The notes: generated by a model not told the origin, from the letters alone. A DNA stretch of 64,000 bases from an uncultured Clostridia bacterium (GCA_947066105.1 CAMSYM010000007.1:1-64000), one strand, 5' to 3'. Numbered from the stretch's first letter, positions 53,128 through 61,568 are shown. Translations and numbers: made by a program.

Positions 53128-53212
53128 ACCATGCCTCTCGACGGTCTGCATATTTTATATCTTATGTAAATCGTCGGTACGCTCGCCCTATTCGTCAATC
53201 CGACGATTGCCG

Positions 53213-54115
53213 TTATAGCTTGGGCAGAATGACCACAAATCTGTGCGGCTCTTTACCTTCCGACGCGGTGGTGACGCGCTCGTCGTCGTTCAACGCGTTG
53301 TGAACGGTGCGGCGGTCGATGCGTTCCATCGGTTCGAGCCGTATCTTGCGGCGTTTTGCGACGCACTCGTCGGCGCGGCGTTTAGCCATTGCCGTGAGCG
53401 ACGCGGAACGTCTGTCGCGATAACCGTTGCAATCGACGGCGATGCTCAAACGGCACTTTTCGGCGCGCGCGCTGACTTCCGCGAGATACGCCAATGCGGA
53501 CAAGGTTTCGCCGTGCCGCCCGATAAGTATGGAATCGTCGCCGCTCGGCGCGCTTATGCTTATCATTTCGACGCGCTCGTCGGCGGTTATTTCCGCGCCG
53601 TCGAACCCCATTTTGGCAACGACCTGTTTGACGAACTCGACGGCATGCGCCGCGGCGGCTTTATCTTCATCGCTGAGCTTGCGCGGCTTGCTTTCCGATT
53701 TACGCGCCGTCGCGCCGCTGTTTTCGCCTGCGCGCGCGGGATCGAGCTGTTTGACGGAACGCTTTTCCGCTCGCTCGCCGTTTTGTTTTTGCTTGGGCTG
53801 TTGCGCGACCTTTTGCTTGCTTTGGTCTTGCGCGGCGACTTTTTCGGGCGCGGGGCTTTCCGCACGCTCCGCCGCCTTCTGCGGTCGCTCGTCGCGTTTT
53901 TCGCAAGCCTGCGGCTTTTCGGTCTCGCTCGGCTTGGGCGCATCCGCCGCTTTTTCGGGTTCTGCGCGTTCGACGGTCAACCTTACCTTCGCCTTGCGGA
54001 ACAACCCGCCCGACTCGATGACCTCGACCTCCGCTTCGTCGAGCGTCGCGCCGAGCTGAGCAAGTCCTTGCTCGATAGCTTCCTGTACTTTTTTAGCCGT
54101 AACTTCGATAGTCAC
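53213..54115 (-). CDS. khpB: Jag/KhpB RNA-binding protein
   Basis: A 300-residue protein with an N-terminal Jag_N domain (about 1-52), a long Lys/Glu/Ala/Gln-rich disordered linker (about 53-150), a KH domain (about 155-235, ILIGRHGETLSALAYLAE) and an R3H domain (about 240-300, MERIDRRTVHNAL). KhpB works with KhpA in RNA binding and cell-wall control. The start is GTG after GGTGG. It follows yidC by 42 bases in the conserved rpmH-rnpA-yidD-yidC-jag order. The usual next genes (mnmE, mnmG) are missing. Confidence 0.94.
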   Translation of the reverse strand: MTIEVTAKKVQEAIEQGLAQLGATLDEAEVEVIESGGLFRKAKVRLTVERAEPEKAADAPKPSETEKPQACEKRDERPQKAAERAESPAPEKVAAQDQSKQKVAQQPKQKQNGERAEKRSVKQLDPARAGENSGATARKSESKPRKLSDEDKAAAAHAVEFVKQVVAKMGFDGAEITADERVEMISISAPSGDDSILIGRHGETLSALAYLAEVSARAEKCRLSIAVDCNGYRDRRSASLTAMAKRRADECVAKRRKIRLEPMERIDRRTVHNALNDDERVTTASEGKEPHRFVVILPKL

Positions 54116-54157
54116 TCTCCACCTGCCTATTACCGTTCCGATATTTCGGTAACGAAT

Positions 54158-55588
54158 TTATTTCTTTTTGTTTTTGTCGGACGACATGTCCAAATTCATC
54201 AAATCGTTGGGATCGGGTCTGCCGCCGCGCTGAACGGTCCGCGCAGACTTGCCGTCCGCTCTCTTGGATCTTTTCCCGTCGGGCGTCGCCGTTTCCGCAA
54301 CGCGCTGTCCGGCATTGGGATTAGCGCCCTTGACGTAATGGATGATCGCCGAATTGCCGCCGACCGCGGTCGCGCGAGCGCTTCCGTACGCAATGCCGTA
54401 CTTGCGCTTGCTTTTTATCCTGTCGATCAGTCTGATAATGCCCGTAAACAAAACGTTGAAGAACAACGTCGTCGCGCTGTTGGTCGCCATGTACAGCGAG
54501 AATATGGACGCGCTTTGTATGGCGAACACCGCCATCATGACGGGCATTATGAACATCATTACCTTCATGCTCGTCGCCATGCCGCCCTTGGCGTTTACCT
54601 GCCCCGCGCGCTTTTGTTGGAACATGGACAGCAGTTGCGCGCCGAGCGACAGCACTACTACGAGTATGGGCAAAACCAAATACCCGTTGGTACGGCTCGC
54701 CGACGCGTCGTTCAACAGCTTGCCCATAACGTCGTCATACATGCTCATGAGCTTGTCTTGGTCGCTCGTTTCCAGCCCGCTCGTGGACGGCTTGGCGTAA
54801 TCGCCTATACCCGCTTTAAACGCTTCCTCGGAAAGTATCGCCTGGTTGCCCCACGGCACGTCGGGCGCCCAAATATTTTTTATCCACAGGAACGACGACT
54901 GGACCTTGCCTACCGCCGCGCCGTCGCGCAAAAGCTTGAAATCCTGCGGTATGACGTCCTTGTATTCCGCATTGCCGCGCAATTCGTCTGCAAAGCTTTC
55001 GTCCAAGCCGTCGTAATACATCTTGTAAACGACGTCCTGTCCTATCTTGACGGAAAGCTCCTTGCGTCGCGCCTGTTCGGGCGTGAGCGTTTCGTTTTCG
55101 CCTACCGGCGTAAATATCTGTTCGGTCACGTACGTGTACTCGTCGTACATCGTCGTGTATTCCTTGAACATCATGTACCGCGCGATGGTCTGCATAGATA
55201 TCCACAAAGTGATGAACACGACCATCGTTATTATCATGGGCAAGCACGCCGAAAAGTAACTGTAACCCTCCTTGCGGTTGAGTTCCATTTGCTTTTGCTG
55301 GAACGCCTGTTTATCGTTACCGTACTGACGCTGGATCTTTTCCATCGTCGGCTTCAACCGCTCGGTTATCTTTTGGTTCTTGTTCATTTTGTACCGCTGA
55401 TAAAAATCGAGCGGCGAAATGACAAGCTTCAACAACACGGTAAACACGACGATACGCCAACCGTAATCGACTACGAACGCAAACGATTTGAGTATGAGCA
55501 AGTGCCACATGCTCCCCGGCGCGACTACGCTCGGCGTCACCGCTTGCGATATGCCGATAAAGGCAAATACAGAATTCAAAACAGCCAT
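54158..55588 (-). CDS. yidC: Membrane protein insertase YidC, enlarged
   Basis: A 476-residue YidC/Oxa1 insertase. The conserved groove Arg is in WRIVVFTVLLKL, followed by the cytosolic coiled region (KMNKNQKITERLKPTMEKIQ). After the second helix an insert of about 130 residues (QIFTPVGENETLTPEQARRK...WIKNIWAPDVPWGNQ) separates it from the last helices (about 290-410). A long basic tail ends NKKK. Typical Bacillota YidC proteins are about 260-290 residues, so this is clearly larger. GGAG before ATG 55588 fixes the start, overlapping the end of yidD. Confidence 0.94.
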   Translation of the reverse strand: MAVLNSVFAFIGISQAVTPSVVAPGSMWHLLILKSFAFVVDYGWRIVVFTVLLKLVISPLDFYQRYKMNKNQKITERLKPTMEKIQRQYGNDKQAFQQKQMELNRKEGYSYFSACLPMIITMVVFITLWISMQTIARYMMFKEYTTMYDEYTYVTEQIFTPVGENETLTPEQARRKELSVKIGQDVVYKMYYDGLDESFADELRGNAEYKDVIPQDFKLLRDGAAVGKVQSSFLWIKNIWAPDVPWGNQAILSEEAFKAGIGDYAKPSTSGLETSDQDKLMSMYDDVMGKLLNDASASRTNGYLVLPILVVVLSLGAQLLSMFQQKRAGQVNAKGGMATSMKVMMFIMPVMMAVFAIQSASIFSLYMATNSATTLFFNVLFTGIIRLIDRIKSKRKYGIAYGSARATAVGGNSAIIHYVKGANPNAGQRVAETATPDGKRSKRADGKSARTVQRGGRPDPNDLMNLDMSSDKNKKK

Positions 55589-55860
55589 TTCATATCTCCA
55601 TGAGGGTTGTCCGGCACAGGGTCGAACCCGCCCGCTTTCCACGGCACGCAACGCAGTATGCGCTTTGTTCCGAGAAATATTCCCCGCACTACGCCGAACT
55701 TACCGATGGCTTCGACCATATATGTCGAACAGCTCGGCGTATATATACAAACGTCGGGCGTAAGCGGCGAAATGCACTTTTTGTAAAAGTACACAAGCCC
55801 CAAAAACAGCCACCGAAACGTTATAATGCTTTTTACGACGCGCTTGACTTTACGAGTCAT
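55576..55860 (-). CDS. yidD: Membrane protein insertion efficiency factor YidD
   Basis: A 94-residue protein with KCISPLTPDVCIYTPSCSTYMVEAI and GGFDPVPDNPHGD, the YidD signature including the conserved Cys. It is thought to help YidC-dependent insertion at the membrane. It overlaps rnpA by four bases at its start and yidC by 13 bases at its end. Confidence 0.95.
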   Translation of the reverse strand: MTRKVKRVVKSIITFRWLFLGLVYFYKKCISPLTPDVCIYTPSCSTYMVEAIGKFGVVRGIFLGTKRILRCVPWKAGGFDPVPDNPHGDMKWLF

Positions 55861-56186
55861 ACGGTAAGCCCCGCGCGCTCGAACAGTCTTGACAACTGCC
55901 CGTCCAGCTCCGCGTAATCCTTGCCCGCCGCCGACGGATTAGCCAACACTATCGCTTGACAGCCCGACAAACCGCGCAGTCGCGCCCCCACGGACGCGCG
56001 CAGTCTGCGCTTGACTTTGTTGCGCACAACGGCTTTCCCAACTTTGTTGGATACCGAAAAACCCACTCGTACGGAACGTGCGGGCGTGAATATCAAAACC
56101 AGATCCGATTCGGACAAACGCTTGCCTTTTTTATAGACGTACGCGAACGAACCGTGCTTATTGAGTCTGTGCGCTTTATCAAGCAA
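55857..56186 (-). CDS. rnpA: Ribonuclease P protein component
   Basis: The 109-residue basic protein subunit of RNase P, which trims tRNA 5' ends together with its RNA. RNKVKRRLR is the RNR signature and VGFSVSNKVGKAVVRN precedes it. The start is TTG directly after the rpmH TAA with no ribosome site of its own, so it depends on read-through reinitiation from rpmH. Confidence 0.95.
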   Translation of the reverse strand: MLDKAHRLNKHGSFAYVYKKGKRLSESDLVLIFTPARSVRVGFSVSNKVGKAVVRNKVKRRLRASVGARLRGLSGCQAIVLANPSAAGKDYAELDGQLSRLFERAGLTV

Positions 56187-56336
56187 TTACTTGCCGAGCG
56201 GCGTAGGGGTAAGACGCGCTCTGCCCTTGTTGCGGCGGCGTTTCAAAACGCGTCTGCCGCCCTGCGTTTTCATTCTTTGACGAAAGCCGTGGACCTTGCG
56301 CTGTTGACGTTTTTTGGGTTGATAAGTTCTTTTCAT
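56187..56336 (-). CDS. rpmH: 50S ribosomal protein L34
   Basis: A 49-residue, highly basic protein starting [18 protein letters not shown] with [19 protein letters not shown], the L34 pattern. The C-terminus is [11 protein letters not shown] rather than the usual short KGRKxLSA, a small extension. GGAG seven bases before ATG. It heads the rpmH-rnpA-yidD-yidC-jag operon from a near-perfect promoter. Confidence 0.97.
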   Translation of the reverse strand: MKRTYQPKKRQQRKVHGFRQRMKTQGGRRVLKRRRNKGRARLTPTPLGK

Positions 56337-56385
56337 ATCTGTCTCCGATAATAAGCGGCATACCCCGCCATCATAATACTGATTA

Positions 56386-56414
56386 ATTATACAGGAAATC
56401 GCCTTTCAAGTCAA
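56386..56414 (-). promoter_or_regulatory. Promoter of the rpmH operon
   Basis: Minus strand TTGACT (56409-56414), 17-bp spacer, TATAAT (56386-56391), about 50 bases before rpmH. The 200-base gap to the divergent TtcA-like gene has no DnaA boxes that I can see. Confidence 0.88.
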
Positions 56415-56502
56415 GGGTTTTGGCTAAACAATTACAAAGATATCGCCACGCGCAATTTCGCATATCCCGCGCTGTTACATGCTACGCGCCGTATAAAAAT
56501 CT

Positions 56503-56531
56503 TTGATTTTCTATGAATTTTATGGTATGAT
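56503..56531 (+). promoter_or_regulatory. Promoter of the TtcA-like gene, abutting the ATG
   Basis: TTGATT (56503-56508), 17-bp spacer, TATGAT (56526-56531). The ATG is at 56538, six bases after the -10, so the first transcribed base should be at or next to the A of ATG. Confidence 0.72.
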
Positions 56532-56537
56532 ATATCC

Positions 56538-57275
56538 ATGAAACTGCAAAAGTTGTTATCTCTGGTGCGGCGGTGCGACGCCGATTTTCGACTGATAACG
56601 GACGGCGACAAGATAGCCGTCGGGCTTTCGGGCGGCAAGGACTCGCTCGCGCTGTTATACGCGCTCGCCGCTTACAGGCGATTTTGCACCGCGCGGTTCG
56701 AGCTGTGCGCAGTAGTCATCGACGCGGGCGCGGGCGCGGACTTCGCCCCGCTCATACCGCTTTGCGAAAAGCTCGACGTGCCGTTGCACATAGTACGGAC
56801 GGAGATAGCGCCCATCGTGTTCGAAGCGCGAAAGGAAAAGAACCCATGTTCGCTGTGCGCCAAAATGCGACGCGGCGCGCTCGACGGCAAGCTCAACGAA
56901 CTCGGCTTCGACGTGCTTGCGCTCGGACATAACGCAGACGATATGGTGGAAACGTTTTTGCTGAGCGCAATGTACGAAGGCAGGCTCAACACGCTTCAAC
57001 CGTCGTCATATCTCGACCGCTCCGAAATAAAGCTCATACGCCCGCTGTTGTATGTGCGCGAAAAGGAAACCGCGGCGTTCGTGCGCGAATACGACCTGCC
57101 GATAATCCACAACCCCTGTCCGGCGAACGGTAATACCAAACGCGAGACTATGAAAGGCGTTATAGATACGCTGTGCGCCGTCACGCCCGACGCGTTCGAG
57201 CGTTTGCATTCGGCGCTTACTCACCCCGAACGCAACAATTTGATCAAGCCTATCGACACGACAAAAAACCCGTGA
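56538..57275 (+). CDS. TtcA-like PP-loop ATPase (tRNA thiolation family)
   Basis: A 245-residue N-type ATP pyrophosphatase with the PP-loop SGGKDS (31-36), a central CSLCAKMRRG (CxxC), LGHNADDMVETF and the late NPCPANGNTKRE. This matches the TtcA group, which makes 2-thiocytidine in tRNA with an Fe-S cluster; Bacillota homologues are mostly untested. No ribosome site precedes the ATG. A leaderless mRNA is predicted from the promoter position. Confidence 0.9.
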   Translation: MKLQKLLSLVRRCDADFRLITDGDKIAVGLSGGKDSLALLYALAAYRRFCTARFELCAVVIDAGAGADFAPLIPLCEKLDVPLHIVRTEIAPIVFEARKEKNPCSLCAKMRRGALDGKLNELGFDVLALGHNADDMVETFLLSAMYEGRLNTLQPSSYLDRSEIKLIRPLLYVREKETAAFVREYDLPIIHNPCPANGNTKRETMKGVIDTLCAVTPDAFERLHSALTHPERNNLIKPIDTTKNP

Positions 57276-57365
57276 CCGCGCTTTGCGCGACAGCGCCCGC
57301 AACGCCGTTTTTCGCGCAATTGCAAACGCCCGCTCCCGCCCATGCTTTTCGGCATAACGGTGACG

Positions 57366-57381
57366 CCCCCCCCCAAAAAAA
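57366..57381 (+). repeat. C9A7 homopolymer pair upstream of the HAD gene
   Basis: Nine C (57366-57374) followed by seven A (57375-57381), ending 18 bases before the ATG at 57400. Such tracts can vary in length and shift promoter or ribosome-site spacing. No other promoter element is obvious in the 124-base gap. Confidence 0.5.
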
Positions 57382-57399
57382 CGACCGAACTTAAACATC

Positions 57400-58056
57400 A
57401 TGGAACGATTCGAAAACATACTGTTCGACCTTGACGGAACGATATCCGATTCGTACGAAGGCATAACCAAATCGGTAGTCTACGCCCTGCAAAAAATGGG
57501 CATAGCCCCGCCGCGCGACAGAAACGATCTACGCGTGTTTATAGGTCCGCCGTTGCGCGAATCGTTTGCGCGGTACTATGCGCTCGATCGGACACAGACC
57601 GAGCGCGCGGTCATGCTGTACCGCGAAAACTACAATGCGGGCGGCATGCTCGACTGCAAGCCATATGACGGGATCATCGATTCGATAAAGCTTTTACACA
57701 AAAGCGGCAAGCGCATCATTCTCGCCACGTCCAAACCCGAAAATGCGGCTGTAAAAATAATCGAACACTTCGGATTGACCGATCACTTTTACTTTATAGC
57801 GGGCGCAACGAGCGATTCGTCGCGCGTCGAAAAAGCGGACGTTATCGAATACGCACTGGCAAGCACAAACATCGACCGTGCGCGCTCCGTCATGGTCGGA
57901 GACCGTTTGCACGATATAAACGGCGCAAAAGCGACGGGTCTGAAATCGATAGGCGTACTGTACGGATACGGCAACGAGCGCGAACTCGTCGACGCGGGCG
58001 CGGACTATCTCGCCAAAACGCCGACTGATATAGTAAGGATATCTATCGGGCGGTAG
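57400..58056 (+). CDS. HAD-family phosphatase (phosphoglycolate phosphatase-like)
   Basis: A 218-residue haloacid dehalogenase hydrolase: motif I FDLDGTISDS, motif II ILATSKPE, motif III KADVIEYAL and motif IV MVGDRLHDINGAK. A helical cap lies between motif I and II. This type (Gph/YjbM-like) removes phosphate from small metabolites; the substrate cannot be read from sequence. No good ribosome site precedes the ATG. Transcription probably comes from the TtcA-like gene or from an unseen promoter near the C9A7 tract. Confidence 0.88.
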   Translation: MERFENILFDLDGTISDSYEGITKSVVYALQKMGIAPPRDRNDLRVFIGPPLRESFARYYALDRTQTERAVMLYRENYNAGGMLDCKPYDGIIDSIKLLHKSGKRIILATSKPENAAVKIIEHFGLTDHFYFIAGATSDSSRVEKADVIEYALASTNIDRARSVMVGDRLHDINGAKATGLKSIGVLYGYGNERELVDAGADYLAKTPTDIVRISIGR

Positions 58057-58171
58057 CTCGGAAATTCCAACGCAACGCAGTATCATTCCTACCCGTATTG
58101 CAAATGATTTTATGCTTTTGCCGCTTTCTTATAATTTATAGTGCGCCGACATTAGCGGCGTTTTAAAGCAT

Positions 58172-58202
58172 AAAAAATCGGACGAGCCCGCACGTCCGAT
58201 TT
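58172..58202 (-). terminator. Terminator of the GntR-ABC operon
   Basis: AAATCGGACG pairs perfectly with CGTCCGATTT; the minus strand continues with a T-run, while the plus side has only AATG. It lies 24 bases after the stop of the secreted protein gene. Confidence 0.88.
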
Positions 58203-58226
58203 AATGTTTATGTAGTCTGTTTGGCT

Positions 58227-58802
58227 TTAAAAATACACAGGTCCTATCGTACAGGATTTAATAGGTCCATCACTACCTAATCTCGCAAAACCTCTTAAAT
58301 ATATATGGTCGCACGCCCACCTTTGACCTGCATCACCCATCAGCTGTGAGTCATTACAATTCATCTTTTCTACGGTTTTATATTTATTTTCATCATTTAT
58401 ATCCAAAAAGTTCATAGGCGTTCCCGTACCTAGATCCAATAACCGCGGATATCGCCAATAAGTAGTCTTGTCTTTGGCATTTGTCCAAACAAATTCAACT
58501 TCAAATGAGATATATGTTTCGTAATAACTCGATTCGACCGTAATAACCGCTTCGTCGGTAGCCGGCCATATCCAATTGCCCGCCGATGCCCTAAATTTTA
58601 CCCATCGACCATTCCCCATATCCAGTGTTTCACTTTGTGTGCCACCACCCAACGTCTCCACGCCGCCGATAGCCGCAGTTTGTATAGCCGTTTCCGCTTC
58701 GTCTGCGCTTGCCGCGCTCGTCCATCCCGCCAGCGGCATGACGACGACCGACATTGCGAGCATTACGCCCAACATAGCGAATAATTTTTTGATAGATTTC
58801 AT
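58227..58802 (-). CDS. Secreted protein of unknown function in GntR-ABC operon
   Basis: A 191-residue protein with a signal peptide (MKSIKKLFAMLGVMLAMSVVVMPLAGWTSAASA, cleavage near 33) and no lipobox. The mature part is rich in aromatic residues (WVKFRASAGNWIWPA, SSYYETYISFEVEFVW, TYWRYPRLLDLG), suggesting a beta fold, with two Cys (NCND and WACDH) near the end. No family recognised. AGGAG precedes the ATG. It is the last gene before the terminator, 47 bases after the membrane-anchored protein gene. Confidence 0.78.
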   Translation of the reverse strand: MKSIKKLFAMLGVMLAMSVVVMPLAGWTSAASADEAETAIQTAAIGGVETLGGGTQSETLDMGNGRWVKFRASAGNWIWPATDEAVITVESSYYETYISFEVEFVWTNAKDKTTYWRYPRLLDLGTGTPMNFLDINDENKYKTVEKMNCNDSQLMGDAGQRWACDHIYLRGFARLGSDGPIKSCTIGPVYF

Positions 58803-58849
58803 AATTTTCTCCTTGTAAATTTATTTATTGCGGGCTGGGTCAAAACATA

Positions 58850-59446
58850 TTAAAAAACATGATTATTCTTTTTTTCATTGTTAGAAAAATCGATACGATC
58901 ATACCCGGGTTTAACGGTTATTCTCATAAATGTATCATACCATACGAAATTGTCGCCCCCTTTCTTTTTTATATCGCCGTAAGAGTCATTATCCCTATCA
59001 GCTATATTCGGCGCTTCCGTTGCGGTAAACGACAGCGTAGAGCCGTCCAAAACCGTCATTCCCCATGTACGCTTAACAAGCGCTTTATCGGCAATTTCGC
59101 TAAACACAAAACATTCTACAAGGTAGTTGTTTTCAGCCGACGGATCTTCCACAACTCCGTATGTCATTTCTCCTGTATGCCATTCATTTACATAACTCAT
59201 ATTTAAATCACTTTTGTCGGTCCTATATTCATATACCTTTGTGACATATGGATAAACTTCGAGATCGCCAGACATTGATGACAATTGATTTCGACTTAAC
59301 CATGTATCGTCACGCGTCAAAAGTTCGGTAACGCTATCGGGTTCTGCTTTAACATATACGATCAAAGCGATGACAAAGAACACCGCCATACCTGCGGCTA
59401 CTATTATCCAAGCAAACTTCTTCATAAAATCTTTAAACGCTTTCAT
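58850..59446 (-). CDS. Membrane-anchored extracytoplasmic protein in GntR-ABC operon
   Basis: A 198-residue protein with one N-terminal helix (about 13-33, WIIVAAGMAVFFVIALIVYV) and no clear cleavage site, then a polar extracytoplasmic domain (YPYVTKVYEYRTDKSDLNMSYVNEWHTGEMTYGVV...). No family recognised; it has no clear similarity to the secreted protein downstream. It overlaps the permease stop (ATGA), so it is made together with the transporter and is probably part of it. Confidence 0.78.
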   Translation of the reverse strand: MKAFKDFMKKFAWIIVAAGMAVFFVIALIVYVKAEPDSVTELLTRDDTWLSRNQLSSMSGDLEVYPYVTKVYEYRTDKSDLNMSYVNEWHTGEMTYGVVEDPSAENNYLVECFVFSEIADKALVKRTWGMTVLDGSTLSFTATEAPNIADRDNDSYGDIKKKGGDNFVWYDTFMRITVKPGYDRIDFSNNEKKNNHVF

Positions 59447-60102
59447 CTATACTGCCTCCCGCGAGTTCTATAAAAGTCGCATGCCGTCAAAACAACAAAT
59501 AACGGCACGAATATCAAAAACATACCTATCCAATAGTCGAACCACTTATTATTCGCTATATATTCGAGTGTCTTATATAATATAGTGAACGCCGCAACAC
59601 CGACGGCAAGGGTCATCCAAAACTTCCACGATCGAAATTTGCGGAACAGTAACGCCAATTCATACCCTACCATACCGATCAAAAAAAGAGATAACCAGCT
59701 CAAACCTATGTCCGTACTCGATATACGGTAAAAGTCGTCTGGCGCTATCACGTTGGGCGCGGTCAAGATAGAACGACGCACAAGCAACGCCGTGCCCAAA
59801 GCAAAGAATGCAAATAATAGAGAATATATAGCCGCTACGCCCAACGACGAAAAAAATGCGTGTCGGCGCGAATGTCCGTAAATATATTCTTCGTCGTATG
59901 TATAATGCTTAGTATATATAAGATAATATCCAAAACTCACACAAAAGCATACGATAAACGGATCGCAATGGCGGATATGTAATGCACCGTATCCGCGATG
60001 AATATCGGAATAAGCCAACAGGCAATAAATCCCCACAAACACCGCCATAGCTATCAAAAACCAAACGGCGTTACTGCGCAATCTCCACAAAAAGCTTTTC
60101 AT
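59443..60102 (-). CDS. Membrane component of ABC system (permease-like)
   Basis: A 219-residue protein with about six hydrophobic helices (about 12-32, 48-65, 85-108, 130-152, 160-178, 190-208), a His/Tyr-rich loop (KHYTYDEEYIYGHSRRHAF) and a basic C-terminus. It starts one base after the stop of the ATPase gene. No recognised permease family motif; its place and topology argue that it is the transmembrane half of the ABC transporter, with a weak likeness to ABC-2-type permeases. Confidence 0.75.
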   Translation of the reverse strand: MKSFLWRLRSNAVWFLIAMAVFVGIYCLLAYSDIHRGYGALHIRHCDPFIVCFCVSFGYYLIYTKHYTYDEEYIYGHSRRHAFFSSLGVAAIYSLLFAFFALGTALLVRRSILTAPNVIAPDDFYRISSTDIGLSWLSLFLIGMVGYELALLFRKFRSWKFWMTLAVGVAAFTILYKTLEYIANNKWFDYWIGMFLIFVPLFVVLTACDFYRTRGRQYR

Positions 60103-60103
60103 T

Positions 60104-60979
60104 TTACAGTCCTCCCAAAATAAAGCAAGCGTCGTTTACCGACACGTGCCGAATATCCACGTTGTGCTCGGCGGCAAACTTTTTCTTTTCGCGGCTCAAC
60201 AGGTTGGGAACGGTCACGCTTTTCATTTCCGCAAACCGTTTTTCCTCATAAGTTTCCAAGCCGTCTATCACTTTGTCGACGTTTTCCGCCAAGCCGGTCA
60301 AGCGCACGAACAGCGTTTCAAACGTTTCACGCTCGTCGTACGCCGCTATCTTGCCTTTGGATATTACCATGAACGTATCGGCGTACTGCTCGAACTCGCC
60401 CAGCAAGTGCGTCGTTATAAGGAACATGCGCGGCGCTTCGCACTGCGCCTTTACGAGCAACGAGTAAAACAGTCGGCGCGATCCTTCGTCCAGTCCCGAA
60501 ACAGGTTCGTCCATTATCGTTATAGGACGGTTGAACGCCAAACCGACGGTTATGCCGAACTGACTTTTCATGCCCTTGCTCAACTGCGACTGTCGTTTTT
60601 TAAGGTTGAGCCCGAACTTTTCCGCCACGTCGCGCGCATAGTCGAGATCGAACCGCTTGTCCATAAACGCGCACTTTTCCAAGATGCCGCCGAGCGACAG
60701 CGTAAAATCGAACTCTATCTTTTCGTCGATAAATATCACGTCGCGCAAGACCTTGCCGTTGTCGTACGGCGTTTTACCGTTTATTGTAAGACTGCCCGAA
60801 GTCGGTTTTTCCCACCCGTCGACGATACGCATGAGCGTGGATTTGCCCGCGCCGTTTTTGCCGACTATGGCGAGAATCGTCGGACCTTCTACGACAAAGC
60901 TCGTCTTATCGAGCGCGGTATACTTGCCGTACTTGCGCCCCAGGTCCTTGGCTTCTATTACGTACTTCGCTTCGCTCAT
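60104..60979 (-). CDS. ABC transporter ATP-binding protein (YtrB-like)
   Basis: A 291-residue ATPase: Walker A GKNGAGKST (40-48), signature LSKGMKSQF, Walker B ITIMDEPVSGLDE, H-loop ITTHLL. The signature reads LSKGM instead of LSGGQ, as in the YtrB/BcrA-like exporter ATPases regulated by GntR proteins. A C-terminal extension of about 70 residues follows. It overlaps the GntR gene by four bases. Likely energises export or resistance to a membrane- or wall-active compound; that is inference from the family. Confidence 0.92.
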   Translation of the reverse strand: MSEAKYVIEAKDLGRKYGKYTALDKTSFVVEGPTILAIVGKNGAGKSTLMRIVDGWEKPTSGSLTINGKTPYDNGKVLRDVIFIDEKIEFDFTLSLGGILEKCAFMDKRFDLDYARDVAEKFGLNLKKRQSQLSKGMKSQFGITVGLAFNRPITIMDEPVSGLDEGSRRLFYSLLVKAQCEAPRMFLITTHLLGEFEQYADTFMVISKGKIAAYDERETFETLFVRLTGLAENVDKVIDGLETYEEKRFAEMKSVTVPNLLSREKKKFAAEHNVDIRHVSVNDACFILGGL

Positions 60980-61350
60980 AAGCTTTTCCCCCCGCGCTTT
61001 TTAAGCAGTTCGCACAGATCGTCGACCGACAAACCCAAAACCGACGCATCGATCAACAGCGCGTCCACCGCATCGGTGAGCGCGGCGTTTTTCCGATACT
61101 CGTAAATGCGCTCCTTGGCGTCGGGCATGACGTAAATACCGCAACCGCGCCGACGCTTTTCTATAACGCCGCGCGTTTCCAATACTGCAACGCCCTTGCC
61201 CGCCGTCATCGGGTTGATATCGAATATCTCCGCGATGTCCGCCTGCGACGGCACGCGCCCGCCCGCGACTATGTTCCCGCGCAAGATCTCGTTTTCCAGC
61301 CACTCCGCTATCTGCAAGTATACCGGTCTTTCCCTGCTCAATTCAAACAT
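60976..61350 (-). CDS. GntR-family regulator (YtrA subfamily)
   Basis: A 124-residue repressor: winged helix (about 1-70, PVYLQIAEWLENEILRGNI...RVPSQADIAEIFDINPMTAGKGVAVLETRGVIEKRRRGCGIYV) and the short helical effector domain typical of YtrA, too small for a FadR/HutC ligand pocket. B. subtilis YtrA represses an ABC operon induced by cell-wall antibiotics. It is the first gene of the operon; GGAG precedes its ATG, and a perfect inverted repeat lies between the -10 box and the gene. Confidence 0.92.
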   Translation of the reverse strand: MFELSRERPVYLQIAEWLENEILRGNIVAGGRVPSQADIAEIFDINPMTAGKGVAVLETRGVIEKRRRGCGIYVMPDAKERIYEYRKNAALTDAVDALLIDASVLGLSVDDLCELLKKRGGKSL

Positions 61351-61374
61351 TTGTATCTCCGTAAAACCGTATTA

Positions 61375-61396
61375 GTACATTACTGATATAATGTAC
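61375..61396. promoter_or_regulatory. Operator candidate for the GntR repressor
   Basis: GTACATTA-N6-TAATGTAC, a perfect 8-6-8 inverted repeat lying just downstream of the -10 box and over the predicted transcript start, the classical site for autorepression. Confidence 0.82.
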
Positions 61397-61402
61397 TTTT
61401 AC

Positions 61403-61431
61403 AGTATAACATACAAATGTCGCGCTGTCAA
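61403..61431 (-). promoter_or_regulatory. Promoter of the GntR-ABC operon
   Basis: Minus strand TTGACA (61426-61431), 17-bp spacer, TATACT (61403-61408). Confidence 0.88.
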
Positions 61432-61568
61432 TACATAATAAAAATTTAATTAGGAAAGCGGAATGTAATTACACCACATAGCTTTTTCGACTACGCTCAT
61501 AGCAAAGAATGCTACACGTTATCCGCACTAATATTAAATCGACCGCAATTCCGAATTATTTATTCCCA

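Noticed and set aside
56337-56537. Possible origin of replication next to rpmH.
   Set aside because: rpmH is often near dnaA, but no dnaA, dnaN or DnaA-box cluster (TTATCCACA) is seen in the gap.
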